32,246 nt of DNA from Actinomycetota bacterium (GTDB lineage Bacteria > Actinomycetota > Acidimicrobiia > Acidimicrobiales > Ilumatobacteraceae): contig JAPOJQ010000017.1 of NCBI GenBank assembly GCA_029978335.1, positions 1 through 32,246 of the forward strand. Direction: 5' to 3'. Positions 1-10,141 of this stretch are shown here, one piece after another. How positions within the stretch are numbered: position 1 is the first letter of the stretch; each line of letters starts with the position of its first letter. The notes under the pieces were generated by a model, which was not told the DNA's origin, searched no databases, and saw nothing but the letters and a program-made list of their open reading frames with translations. Made by a program: the position numbers and the translations under genes.

Positions 1-1200
1 ATTGGGGCGATTCAGCCGAGCATCTTGAAACACGGTGATAGCCGGCTGCTGGCCGTTGGCCGAACCCGTGATAGCCGCAGGATCTTCCGTATCGAAAGCC
101 CCGACAACGGTGTCACCTGGGGACCGATGTCGACGACGGGTCTCGTATGGGAGATGGCAGGGTTCGACGGCACGGTCTGTCACAAGGAGATGCTCGACAT
201 CAGGTTTGATCACCATGTACCGGGTCGGATCTATCTGTTCTTCGGCGGTACCGGAACCGTCGAGGCGCGAATCTGGCAGGCGCGTGGAGCCGGCTTCTAC
301 GTGAGTGACGATGATGGAAAGACCTGGACACTCCTGACCACTCCAGACATGAACTCCTACACGGCGTCGCTCGCAGTCGATCCGTTCAACCCCGAGACGA
401 TCTACGCCGGTGTCACGGCAAGTCCGCTGACCAGTACCGAAGCCGACCCCGACGAGACCTTCGTCGACGTTGGAATGGTCTACAAGATCACGGGTGTCGG
501 CCAAGGTGGCACGTCGCACGAGGAATTGCCGACCGGCTGGGGGAAGGCGACTAGCGCCAACACGCTCTGGGCTGATCCGAGTGTTCCGGACCGCCTGATC
601 CTCGGTGTCTTCGCGTACCAGGGTCGCGACGCTCCAGCTGGGACGGGCCTGGAAGCAGGATGGTACGAAACGCTCGATGGTGGAACGACTTGGGACTCGA
701 TGGGTACCGGCGTCGGTCACGGACTGCCAGTCGTCAACGCAGCGATCTCGACTGACGGAACTCACATCATCAACACCACCCAGTCGGAAACCGAGGAGGC
801 GACCTTTGTTTCCGCAGATGGCGGTCGGACATGGACGAGGTTGGCAGATCGTGTCGTTGCCGCGATGTTCGATGGACGAGGCGACGGAAGGCGCGCGTTC
901 GCGGTGCTCGACACACCTCTGCGTGATGGTCCGAACACTCTCGTTCGCAGTGACGACGGGGGGCTGAGTTGGACACCAATCGGCAAACTCCCGCCTGAGT
1001 TCGCGACGAACGCCTACAACGAGGAGCCGATCAAGCGACGCGCCGTGCCGTCCAAGATCGTTGTGCATCCAGATCGTCCGGAGATCATGTACGTCAGCGG
1101 GGCCGGAGGACTGATTGCACGCTCGACGGATGCTGGTGCCACATGGACACTCCTCACCACGTGGGAGAGTTTCGAGCGGTTTGCATTCGAAGCCCGATGA
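1..1200 (+). CDS. Asp-box (BNR) beta-propeller protein, sialidase/sortilin-like, 5' partial
   Basis: The reading frame is open from the first base of the window, so the start codon lies upstream; 399 residues are visible. The first visible residues (QPSIL, then RLLAVGRT) resemble the opening of sialidase-like propeller domains. At least five Asp-box motifs (S-x-D-x-G-x-T-W) follow: SPDNGVTW, SDDDGKTW, a LDGGTTW form, SADGGRTW, SDDGGLSW and STDAGATW. Asp boxes sit on turns between strands of propeller blades in sialidases, sortilin/Vps10 and photosynthesis-assembly proteins, and do not themselves prove enzyme activity. No catalytic Arg triad can be assigned with confidence. Proteins of this type are usually exported, but the N-terminus is missing, so a signal peptide cannot be judged. 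It converges with the tRNA gene on the other strand and has no visible functional link to the replication genes. Substrate unknown. Confidence 0.75.
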   Translation: MGAIQPSILKHGDSRLLAVGRTRDSRRIFRIESPDNGVTWGPMSTTGLVWEMAGFDGTVCHKEMLDIRFDHHVPGRIYLFFGGTGTVEARIWQARGAGFYVSDDDGKTWTLLTTPDMNSYTASLAVDPFNPETIYAGVTASPLTSTEADPDETFVDVGMVYKITGVGQGGTSHEELPTGWGKATSANTLWADPSVPDRLILGVFAYQGRDAPAGTGLEAGWYETLDGGTTWDSMGTGVGHGLPVVNAAISTDGTHIINTTQSETEEATFVSADGGRTWTRLADRVVAAMFDGRGDGRRAFAVLDTPLRDGPNTLVRSDDGGLSWTPIGKLPPEFATNAYNEEPIKRRAVPSKIVVHPDRPEIMYVSGAGGLIARSTDAGATWTLLTTWESFERFAFEAR

Positions 1201-1243
1201 CGCTTTGTCGCGCCAGCACACTCCCCGCATGGGGGGGTCCCGG

Positions 1244-1269
1244 AAACTTGGACCATCAAACTTGGACCA
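1244..1269. repeat. Tandem 12-bp direct repeat
   Basis: The 12-mer AAACTTGGACCA occurs at 1244-1255 and again at 1258-1269, separated by two bases, in the gap between the Asp-box gene and the 3' end of the tRNA gene. The second copy runs into the inverted repeat at 1263-1278. No integrase gene is present nearby in the window, so no attachment-site role can be claimed. Confidence 0.6.
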
Positions 1270-1278
1270 ACCGGTCCA
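1263..1278 (-). terminator. Possible terminator hairpin after tRNA-Ile
   Basis: TGGACC and GGTCCA form a perfect 6-bp stem with a 4-base loop about 35 bases beyond the 3' end of the tRNA. Read on the minus strand it is followed by only a short AGTTT stretch rather than a clear U-run, so this is a weak intrinsic terminator at best. It lies between two convergent genes, where a terminator is expected. Confidence 0.35.
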
Positions 1279-1313
1279 TCCGGGAGCCAGACCTCGGGAA
1301 ACCCTTAGTCCGC

Positions 1314-1390
1314 TGGTGGGGCTAACAAGAATCGAACTTGTGACCTCATCCTTATCAGGGATGCGCTCTAACCGACTGAGCTATAGCCCC
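1314..1390 (-). tRNA. tRNA-Ile (anticodon GAT)
   Basis: A complete cloverleaf of 77 nt with encoded CCA can be drawn by hand. The acceptor stem GGGGCTA pairs with TAGCCCC. The D stem is GCTC/GAGC. The anticodon stem CATCC/GGATG closes the loop CTGATAA, giving anticodon GAT (isoleucine). The T arm is ACAAG-TTCGATT-CTTGT. In mycobacteria tRNA-Ile followed by tRNA-Ala sits at the same place, after gyrA and the DUF3566 gene. Here tRNA-Ile keeps its position but no tRNA-Ala follows within the window. Confidence 0.97.
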
Positions 1391-1428
1391 GGCAGGGATG
1401 GAACGCTATCGGCGGCTCGCCGTGAACC

Positions 1429-2169
1429 TCAACCCCCAGGCCGACGGAGCCGAAAGCGACTGATGGGGTCGTCAGTGCGCTCAGTGACCTCTTCTTCGAG
1501 CACGCTGACCCTCACACCGCCCACAATGTCGCTCACGAGGTTGAACAATGTCGCTGACAACACGGCAAAACCAGTAGTCCCCACCGCGATGAACAGTCCG
1601 ATGACCCACGCCGCGGAGAAGATTTCATCACCCTTGAGTTCGAAGGTTTCCCAGCCGAACTGGGTGAACCAACGCTCAATATTGGCAAGTGTTCCGGTTG
1701 AGTCCGCCACCCGCCACAACAGCACGCCGCTTGTCAGAACCGACACGTAGGTCGCCAAAGAAAAGATCGCTGCGACCTTAAACACCGACCACGGATCAAT
1801 ATGCCGGAGCACCCGTGACACCCGACGAACTCGCGGGCGACGACGAGGTGATCGAAGCACCACCTGCTGGCGAACACGACCAGGTTGAACGACCCCTTCA
1901 GGTGATACGTCCATGCTCGAACCCACCATTGATGCTGGAGCACCACCACTCGGGGGCATCGCCGTGCGAGGCACTTCAGGAACTTCACCCGATGGCTGGG
2001 CCTGCACGATGTCCGGCATCACGAACTCTGCGGTTGGCGGGCCAGATGGAGCATCAACCTCAGCAACCTCAACCGGTGTTCTCGGCTCACGAGACCGTCG
2101 ACCAGCCACCACACCCGGACGAACAGGTCCGGATCGATCGCCTCGATCATCCGTGGTAGCCACGCTCAC
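1429..2169 (-). CDS. DUF3566 transmembrane protein downstream of gyrA
   Basis: Actinobacterial DUF3566 membrane protein, the counterpart of Rv0007 of M. tuberculosis, which also follows gyrA and precedes tRNA-Ile. The N-terminal 100 or so residues are Pro/Arg-rich and probably disordered and cytoplasmic. The conserved C-terminal part holds two hydrophobic segments, one around VFKVAAIFSLATYVSVLTSG and one around AAWVIGLFIAVGTTGFAVLS, separated by an extracytoplasmic stretch. The family is linked to envelope and growth functions in mycobacteria, but its molecular role is unclear. The start is uncertain. GTG at 2169 gives a natural-looking N-terminus (VSVATTDD); ATG at 2211 overlaps the upstream TadE-like gene by 11 bases; an upstream start at 2250 adds Arg/Cys-rich residues that look non-coding. 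No strong ribosome-binding site distinguishes them. Probably cotranscribed with gyrBA. Confidence 0.85.
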   Translation of the reverse strand: MSVATTDDRGDRSGPVRPGVVAGRRSREPRTPVEVAEVDAPSGPPTAEFVMPDIVQAQPSGEVPEVPRTAMPPSGGAPASMVGSSMDVSPEGVVQPGRVRQQVVLRSPRRRPRVRRVSRVLRHIDPWSVFKVAAIFSLATYVSVLTSGVLLWRVADSTGTLANIERWFTQFGWETFELKGDEIFSAAWVIGLFIAVGTTGFAVLSATLFNLVSDIVGGVRVSVLEEEVTERTDDPISRFRLRRPGG

Positions 2170-2200
2170 GAGTGTAGGACGTTGCCGACGACAAGATCCC

Positions 2201-2533
2201 TCAGCCCGCATCGGTGGCTCGGGCCGAGGCCGGCACACCGTCAACCTCAACCATCACCATCGCCACGGACCCTGCCCGCAACGGGGTCACCTCTAGGTTC
2301 ACCAACGTGGCGCCATTCGCTTGCGCCACACGGTGTGCCACCGACTCGCCCCAACCCACAGCGGCAAGCGCAGTTGCATCTGCGGCCGTTGCGGCGCGCT
2401 GGCGATCGACGGAAAACGAGAGTGGACCGCGCGCCCACGACGTCACGACCAACACCAGCACACCGAGTCCGGCAACGGTCAGTGGTGAAATGCCACCGGC
2501 CTCGCCGCCCACTCGGGGCGACACCACGATCAC
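2201..2533 (-). CDS. TadE-like small membrane protein (Rv3654c-type)
   Basis: A 110-residue protein whose GTG start overlaps the gyrA stop codon (GTGA), which indicates translational coupling. An N-terminal hydrophobic segment (about residues 14-33, LTVAGLGVLVLVVTSW) is followed by DRQRAATAADATALAAV, the R-x2-A-A-D-x-A-A-L-A signature of TadE/TadG-type pilin-like proteins. Next comes the VAQANGATLVNLEV block seen in the TadE-like proteins that accompany Tad secretion clusters of Actinobacteria. The overall length and the Ala-rich tail also fit. These proteins are normally found with tad/flp genes; none is visible here. The assignment is by motif recognition, and the location inside a gyrase operon is unusual. 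Function unproven. Confidence 0.65.
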   Translation of the reverse strand: MIVVSPRVGGEAGGISPLTVAGLGVLVLVVTSWARGPLSFSVDRQRAATAADATALAAVGWGESVAHRVAQANGATLVNLEVTPLRAGSVAMVMVEVDGVPASARATDAG

Positions 2534-4985
2534 TCTTCGTCAGCGGCAAGGATCGGCGCGACTGACGCCACGCCATGTCCCTCATCGAGGTTCATAATGC
2601 GCACACCAGTTGCGTCGCGTCCTTGCGAGGAAATCTCGCGGACCGCCATACGGATGGTGACACCACCCGACGACACAGCCACGATTTCATCTTCGAGACC
2701 GACCATGAAGGCAGCAACCACTTCGCCTTTCTTGCCGGTGAGTTTGATGCCGCGGACACCTTGGCCACCACGGCCTTGCGTATTGAACTTGTCGAGTTGC
2801 GTCCTCTTGCCATAACCGGCCTCGGTCATGATGAGGATGGCGGTGTCATCACGGGCAACATCACATGAGACGACCGCATCGTCACCCGACTTGAGTCGCA
2901 TGCCTCGCACCCCGGCAGCCGATCGACCCATCGGGCGCACATCGGTTTCCTTGAATCGGATCGTCATGCCAGATCGAGCAACCATGAAGATGTCGTCAGT
3001 GCCGCTCGTTTCGATCACCTTGACCAACTCGTCACCGTCGTGGAGGTTGATGGCAATGAGTCCGTCTCGTCGACTCGAGTCGTAGGCGTCAAACGCCGTC
3101 TTCTTGACCGTTCCCTGGCGGGTCGCGAAGAACAGATACCGCTCACTGGCGAAGTCACGAGTGTCGATGATCGCCTGAATCTGTTCATCGGCCTGCAATG
3201 GCAACAGGTTGACGATTGGCATGCCCTTTGCGGTGCGCTCACGCTCGGGAACGTCGAGAGCCCGAAGTCGATACACGCGGCCTCGGTTCGAGAAGAACAG
3301 AAGGTATGCGTGTGCCGTGGTGAAGATGACATGACGAATGATGTCGTCTTGCTTCAACTTTCCACCCGACACGCCACGCCCACCACGGCCTTGGGCCTTG
3401 AACGATGAGGCCGGCACCGCCTTCACATACTGGGCCTCCGTCATGACGATGACGAGTTCCTTGTCTTCGACAAGATCCTCAATGCGCATCTCGCCGTCGT
3501 CGTAGGTGATCTGGCACACGCGGTCGGTGGCGAACTGCGATCGCACCTCCATCATCTCGTCCTTGATGACACCGCGGAGTTTCGCGTCGTCGGCGAGAAT
3601 GGATTCGAGTTCGGCGATGGTCGCCCGAATGTTCTCAAGTTCAGCCTCGATGTCAATGCGGCTCAACCGGGTGAGTTGACGCAACTGCATGTCGAGGATG
3701 TCGACCGCTTGCGCTTCTGAGAACTCAAAGGGTTCAGCCATGAGGGCGGCCTTCGCCGCAGCTGCATCGTCGCTGGCGCGGATCAACGCAATGATCTCAT
3801 CGATGACGTTGAGTGCCTTGATGCGACCGTCGAGGATGTGCTCACGACGACGAGCCTTCTCCAATCGATAGGTCGAGCGGCGGGTGATGACCTCGATCTG
3901 GTGACGCACGTAGGCATCAAGTGCGTCCCGTAGGTTCATCGTGCGTGGCACGCCGTCGACGAGAGCCACCATGTTGATCGAGAAACTGGTCTGCAACTGG
4001 GTCATCTTGAAGAGATTGTTGAGCACCACGTTGGCGTTCGCGTCACGTTTTAACGTGACGACCAGCGACGTCTCGCCGCCCGACGAACCGTCGTTGATGT
4101 CGGCAATGCCATCGATGTCGCCTGCCTCAACGAGTTCGGTGATACGTGCCGCAATCGCAGAACAACTCGTCTGATACGGCAACTGCGTCACGACGATCTC
4201 CATGCGACCCGACTTGCCCTCGTCGATCGTCGCCGTCGCACGCATCTTCACCGAACCACGGCCGGTTCGGTACGCCTCAATGATCCCCGCGCGACCAAGG
4301 ATCGATCCACCCGTCGGGAAATCGGGGCCTTTGACGAACTCCATCAGGTCATCGGGTGTCGCCTCGGGATGATCGATGAGATGGATGGTGGCGTCGATCA
4401 CTTCGCCCAGGTTGTGGGGAGGGATATTCGTCGCCATGCCGACGGCAATGCCTTGGGAACCGTTCACCAGCAGGTTCGGGAAACGGGCCGGCAACACCTC
4501 GGGCTGTTCCGTGGTGCCGTCGTAGTTCGGCAACATGTCGACGGTGTCTTCGTCGATGTCGGCGAGTAATTGCATCGCCAGCGGATGCAAACGACACTCG
4601 GTGTACCGGCTCGCCGCAGGACCAAAGTCGGGTGAGCCGTAGTTGCCGTGGAAATCGATCAGTGGGTGCCGCAACGAAAACGGCTGGGCCATACGAACCA
4701 GCGCGTCATAGATAGCACCGTCACCATGTGGGTGATAACGAGCCATCGTGTCACCTGAGACACGGGCGCATTTGACGAATGGACGATCAGGACGGAACCC
4801 CTGCTGCTCCATGTCCCAGATGATGCGACGGTGCACTGGCTTAAGCCCATCGCGAGCGTCGGGTAATGCCCGCGACATGATGACCGACATCGCGTACTCG
4901 AGGAACGAGTTCTCCATCTCGTCCTGGAGAGCGATCGGTTGCACCGATTGGTGCTCTTCGTCGGGGGTGATGTTGTCGTCGCTCA

Positions 4986-4986
<1 letters not shown>
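2530..4986 (-). CDS. gyrA: DNA gyrase subunit A
   Basis: GyrA, 818 aa, close to the usual actinobacterial length. It is the breakage-reunion subunit of the A2B2 gyrase that introduces negative supercoils. The winged-helix region carries the catalytic tyrosine Y128 in AASRYTECRL. The quinolone-resistance region reads GDTMARYHPHGDGAIYD (residues 78-94), with Gly90 and Ala91 at the positions homologous to E. coli Ser83 and Ala84, and Asp94 at the homologue of Asp87. The C-terminal beta-pinwheel is marked by the GyrA-box-like QGRGGRG and a second QGRGGQG repeat. Its ATG shares one base with the gyrB stop (TGATG), so the two subunits are translationally coupled. Minor features such as ASRY instead of the commoner AMRY are within family variation. 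Confidence 0.98.
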
Positions 4987-6941
<1,955 letters not shown>

Positions 6942-6964
6942 TCACTACCTCATCTGTCCGTGCG

Positions 6965-6976
6965 CCGTCCGGACGG
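6965..6976. promoter_or_regulatory. 12-bp palindrome in the gyrB leader
   Basis: CCGTCCGGACGG is a perfect 12-bp palindrome 24 bases upstream of the gyrB GTG, inside the predicted 5' untranslated region. It could be an operator or form a small hairpin close to the ribosome-binding site. No regulator is known for it; GC-rich DNA produces such palindromes fairly often. Confidence 0.3.
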
Positions 6977-7005
6977 GTTCCGGGGGCGAAAATCACGCGC
7001 TCTCA

Positions 7006-7021
7006 CGGGCTCAACAGCCCG
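7006..7021 (-). promoter_or_regulatory. Leader hairpin upstream of gyrB
   Basis: CGGGCT-GTTG-AGCCCG (minus strand) forms a perfect 6-bp stem with a 4-base loop shortly after the predicted transcription start of gyrB. No U-run follows, so it is not a simple terminator. It may stabilise the 5' end of the message. Confidence 0.35.
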
Positions 7022-7035
7022 AAAAGCACCTGCTT

Positions 7036-7064
7036 ATCCTACCAAAGGGGTGCGCGGCGGTCAG
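7036..7064 (-). promoter_or_regulatory. Predicted gyrB promoter
   Basis: On the minus strand CTGACC (7059-7064) and TAGGAT (7036-7041) are separated by exactly 17 bases, matching a housekeeping sigma factor -35/-10 pair (TTGAC-like and TANNNT). Transcription would start near 7029, giving a leader of about 90 nt. It is the best promoter match in the gap between yqeY and gyrB (6942-7139), which otherwise holds only the palindrome and hairpin listed separately. Confidence 0.5.
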
Positions 7065-7139
7065 GGCAATCCGACCGATGTCTGGACCGTTCGCGGCTCT
7101 TTTCGCCACCTCGCGTCACCCGGTGCGCAACACCGCACT

Positions 7140-7607
7140 TCAGTTGCCGAGTGCAGCCTTCACCGCAGCGGCAATACGACCACCATCAGCACCATCACCG
7201 ACGCGATCGCGCACTGCCCGAATCACCTGCCCCATGGCCTTGGGACCTTCGCTACCGGACGCAGCAACGGCTGCCACTTCCTCGGCAACAATCGCTGCCA
7301 AGGCATCGTCAGCCAGTGCGGCCGGCAAGTACCGCTCGATCACCTCGGCCTCCGCGCGTTCTGACGCCGCCTGGGTTGTCCGGCCTGCGCCTTCGTACAA
7401 CTCCGCGGCCTCAGCCCGACGCTTGAGTTCGGAACGCAACACGGCAACCACCTGGTCATCGCTCAGTTCAACCGCCTCATCGCCAGCAACCGAGGCCACC
7501 TGAGCAGCAGACAACACCATGCGAAGCGTCGACACGGTGACCTGGTCGCGCGCCTTCATCGCCGTATTCAGATCAGTTCGCAAACGAGACATCAATGCTG
7601 ACGACAT
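7140..7607 (-). CDS. yqeY: GatB/YqeY domain protein
   Basis: A YqeY-family protein of about 155 aa, the usual length. The start MSRLRTDLNTAMKARDQVTV, the R-M-x-L-S-A-A block, the ELKRRAEAAELYEGAGR region and the C-terminal MGQVIRAVRDRVGDGADGGRI are typical. The YqeY fold resembles the C-terminal domain of GatB, the amidotransferase that makes Gln-tRNA and Asn-tRNA, and a tRNA-linked role is assumed rather than shown. I chose ATG at 7607; GTG at 7613 and ATG at 7592 are possible and no clear Shine-Dalgarno sequence decides. It sits between dciA and gyrB, 20 bases after dciA, probably in the same transcript as dnaN-recF-dciA. Confidence 0.88.
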   Translation of the reverse strand: MSSALMSRLRTDLNTAMKARDQVTVSTLRMVLSAAQVASVAGDEAVELSDDQVVAVLRSELKRRAEAAELYEGAGRTTQAASERAEAEVIERYLPAALADDALAAIVAEEVAAVAASGSEGPKAMGQVIRAVRDRVGDGADGGRIAAAVKAALGN

Positions 7608-7627
7608 CTGCACATCATGGCGCAGGA

Positions 7628-7930
7628 TCAGCGTCGTCGGCCGGCTACTCGAACCTCAATTCGATCGACCGTTACCCCAGCGACCTCGGCCAGTCGTCGA
7701 CGCACATCGCTCGCCATGAACTCGAATTGGGTAGCCCAGGCAGGTTCGTCCACTTCGACGAGCAGCACCCCATCGGCAAGGCGAATCGGTGTGACGTGAC
7801 GCGCGATCGCCTCGCCGACCGTTTCCTCCCACCGTCCGAACACGCCGCTTGCCGCCGCTCGGTCAGGACCTCGAAGCGAACGCATCACCGAATCAAGCGC
7901 TGCCGACAACGGCATCGGATCGTCACTCAT
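7628..7930 (-). CDS. dciA: DciA (DUF721) replicative helicase operator
   Basis: A 100-residue DUF721 protein. DciA is the ancestral bacterial factor that interacts with the DnaB helicase in organisms lacking DnaC/DnaI loaders, and in Actinobacteria it lies just after recF, as here. Recognisable blocks are FGRWEETVGEAIARHVTPIRLADGVLLVEV and the following W-A-x-Q-F-E-F (the W-x4-VG and dG-x-L-x-V pattern), then RLAEVAGVTVDRIEVRV. The ATG at 7930 overlaps the recF stop by eight bases; ATG at 7936 would add two residues. Longer N-terminal extensions of this frame run inside recF and look non-coding. Likely cotranscribed and coupled with recF. Confidence 0.9.
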   Translation of the reverse strand: MSDDPMPLSAALDSVMRSLRGPDRAAASGVFGRWEETVGEAIARHVTPIRLADGVLLVEVDEPAWATQFEFMASDVRRRLAEVAGVTVDRIEVRVAGRRR

Positions 7931-9014
7931 CGACATCACGAGCCACGGTACCCATCTCAATACGCAGCACCCGCTCGGGCGCGGCAGCACTCGGCAATGG
8001 CGAAGCTGTCGTGATGATGACCTGACCAGGTGGTAATCCAGCCAACAGGGCCGTTGAACGAGATTCGTCCAGCTCCGACAGCACGTCATCGAGCACCAGA
8101 ATCGGCACCGAGCCAACGTGCTCAGCAACCAATCGATGGGCTGCGAGCCGCAGCGCAAGTGCGAGCGTGCGTTGCTCACCCTGCGACGCGTGGGTTCGAG
8201 CTGGTAATCCCCCGATGAACAGATCGAGTTCGTCACGGTGTGGGCCCACTGTTGACACGCCACGCCGCAGATCATCCTTACGGGCTTCGGCAAGTGCCAC
8301 CGCCAAACCGGTGGCGCGCCACGGCGGTTCGTATCGCAGCGTGACCTCGGTCGTCCCAACCGACAGCACCGACTGTGCCTCATCGACAAATGGTCCAAGC
8401 CGCTCCACCAACACCGACCGAGCGTGGCCAATGCGTTCACCAACGTCGGTCAAACGGGAATCCCAGACGTCGAGCGTCAATTCCGCATCGGCGTCAAGGC
8501 GTCCGTTGCACTGACGCAACAACGTATTGCGTTGTCGGATCACGCGATCGACCTCAAGGCGTAACGCGTCGTTGCGAACGGCAAGCGCCACCAAGGTGTC
8601 GTCGAGGAACCGACGTCGCTCGCCAGGTCCACCTTTGACCAACTCAAGATCGTCGGGCGAGAACACCGAGACGCGAACGGTGCCGAGCAGATCACGCGTT
8701 CGCTGCAACCGTTGTCGGTTGACCTGCACCCTCCCCCGACCCGACGACAGGATTTCGGCTTCAACCAGGGATCGACGACCGTCGTCGTCGACGACGTCCG
8801 CACGAATGACGGCCCGGTCGGAGCCAACGCGAACGAGTGCATCGTTCGACACCTGACGAAAACTTGACAAGGTTGCAAGGTAGGCGAGCGCTTCTGCGAG
8901 GTTGGTCTTGCCTTGCCCGTTCTGACCCACGATGCAGGTCACTCCGGGCGTGAGATCGACAATTCCGTGCGCGTAGTTGCGGAAGTCCAGTAACTCCAGG
9001 CGCTCGACGAGCAT
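7923..9014 (-). CDS. recF: DNA replication/repair protein RecF
   Basis: RecF, 363 aa, an SMC-like ABC ATPase that helps RecO and RecR load RecA at gapped DNA and restart stalled forks. It shows an N-terminal LELLDFRNY start, Walker A GQNGQGKT (30-37), the signature SQGEQRTLALALRLA (from 277) and Walker B ILVLDDVLSELD (from 305). It begins 8 bases after the dnaN stop and its 3' end overlaps dciA, so dnaN-recF-dciA form a tight operon in the standard actinobacterial order. Confidence 0.98.
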   Translation of the reverse strand: MLVERLELLDFRNYAHGIVDLTPGVTCIVGQNGQGKTNLAEALAYLATLSSFRQVSNDALVRVGSDRAVIRADVVDDDGRRSLVEAEILSSGRGRVQVNRQRLQRTRDLLGTVRVSVFSPDDLELVKGGPGERRRFLDDTLVALAVRNDALRLEVDRVIRQRNTLLRQCNGRLDADAELTLDVWDSRLTDVGERIGHARSVLVERLGPFVDEAQSVLSVGTTEVTLRYEPPWRATGLAVALAEARKDDLRRGVSTVGPHRDELDLFIGGLPARTHASQGEQRTLALALRLAAHRLVAEHVGSVPILVLDDVLSELDESRSTALLAGLPPGQVIITTASPLPSAAAPERVLRIEMGTVARDVDE

Positions 9015-9022
9015 CGACGCCG

Positions 9023-10120
9023 TCAGGGAACTCGAACGGGCATCAACAAGTAGAGGTACTCGTCGTGTCCAACGCCGCGCAGAACCGCTGGCTTCATCGG
9101 ATCAACGACCGCGAGTCGAACCTCATCGCCCTCGACAGCGTCAACGCCTTCCGCGAGGTACTTCGGATTGAACGCCACCGTCATCGGCTCGCCTTCATAG
9201 CTCGCATCGATGAGCTCGGTCGCTTCACCCACGTCGGTGGTAACCGCCTGCAAGCGAATGTGATCCGATTCGAGTTGGAGCCTGACGGGAGTCGTGCCGT
9301 CTTGGGCCAGCAAGCGAGCACGACGCAGCGCATCGAGCAGTGCCTCACGACCGACCGTGACCACGTTCGGATACGAACTCGGCAACAAGTTCCGATAGTT
9401 CGGGTAGTCGGCCGCAATCAATCTGGTCGTGAGACGTGTATCACCAATCTCAAACACGGCATCGCGTTCACCAAGGAACACCTTCAATTCAGTGGCACCG
9501 CTGAGCAGGCGTTGCACTTCGTTGAGCGCTCGAGCCGGGACCAACACCTGCTGCCCGGTCTGCAACAACGTGCCCTTGTCGACATCACGAACGGCGAGCC
9601 GATATGAATCCGTGGCGACCATCCGAACAGCATCGTCTTCGGCAACGATCAAGACACCGGTCAACTGCGGCCGGGATTCGTCAGTACTCGCTGCACGAAC
9701 CACCTGACGAAGGGCGTCCGTCATGGTGTCGACTGGCAAGACGACGGGATCCGCACTCGGATCGGCAATCGTCGGAAAATCAGCAACCGCCATGGGGCGA
9801 ACTTCAAAACGGCTTCGTTGCGCAACGATTTCGAGTTGCTCTCCCGTCAAGGACATCTCCACGCTGCCGGCCGGCAACGACTTGACAATGTCAGCCACCA
9901 AGCGAGCCGGGACGACCACCGAGCCGGGTGTCTCGATCCCTACGGGAACGGACGAACGAATCGTCAATTCAAGATCGGTACCGGTCACCGTCAAGGTGTC
10001 GTCAGCGACATCGAGTCGAACGCCGGCCAACACCGGCGACGTTCCCGTCGAATTGGTGGCACCACGTCCAGCAGTAGCTAGCGCCCCGGCAAGGATTTCG
10101 CGTTCACAGCGGAATTTCAC
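9023..10120 (-). CDS. dnaN: DNA polymerase III beta subunit (sliding clamp)
   Basis: DnaN, 365 aa. It forms the ring that tethers polymerase III and other clamp-binding proteins to DNA. The start KFRCEREILAGALATAGRGA and the C-terminus YLYLLMPVRVP are typical of three-domain clamps. I chose GTG at 10120 rather than the upstream codon at 10141, because AGAAGGA (10128-10134) lies seven bases before the GTG and would be inside the coding region otherwise; family members also begin at M-K-F. The gene is the first after the oriC gap and leads into recF. Confidence 0.97.
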   Translation of the reverse strand: MKFRCEREILAGALATAGRGATNSTGTSPVLAGVRLDVADDTLTVTGTDLELTIRSSVPVGIETPGSVVVPARLVADIVKSLPAGSVEMSLTGEQLEIVAQRSRFEVRPMAVADFPTIADPSADPVVLPVDTMTDALRQVVRAASTDESRPQLTGVLIVAEDDAVRMVATDSYRLAVRDVDKGTLLQTGQQVLVPARALNEVQRLLSGATELKVFLGERDAVFEIGDTRLTTRLIAADYPNYRNLLPSSYPNVVTVGREALLDALRRARLLAQDGTTPVRLQLESDHIRLQAVTTDVGEATELIDASYEGEPMTVAFNPKYLAEGVDAVEGDEVRLAVVDPMKPAVLRGVGHDEYLYLLMPVRVP

Positions 10121-10141
10121 AGCAACGTCCTTCTTCCCCAT

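Noticed and set aside
1115-1750. Long open frame on the plus strand
   Set aside because: It runs through the tRNA-Ile gene and antisense to the DUF3566 gene, with no recognisable domain.
8031-8443. Upstream extension of the dciA frame
   Set aside because: Lies inside recF on the same strand in another frame and reads as Arg/Cys/Trp-rich non-protein-like sequence.
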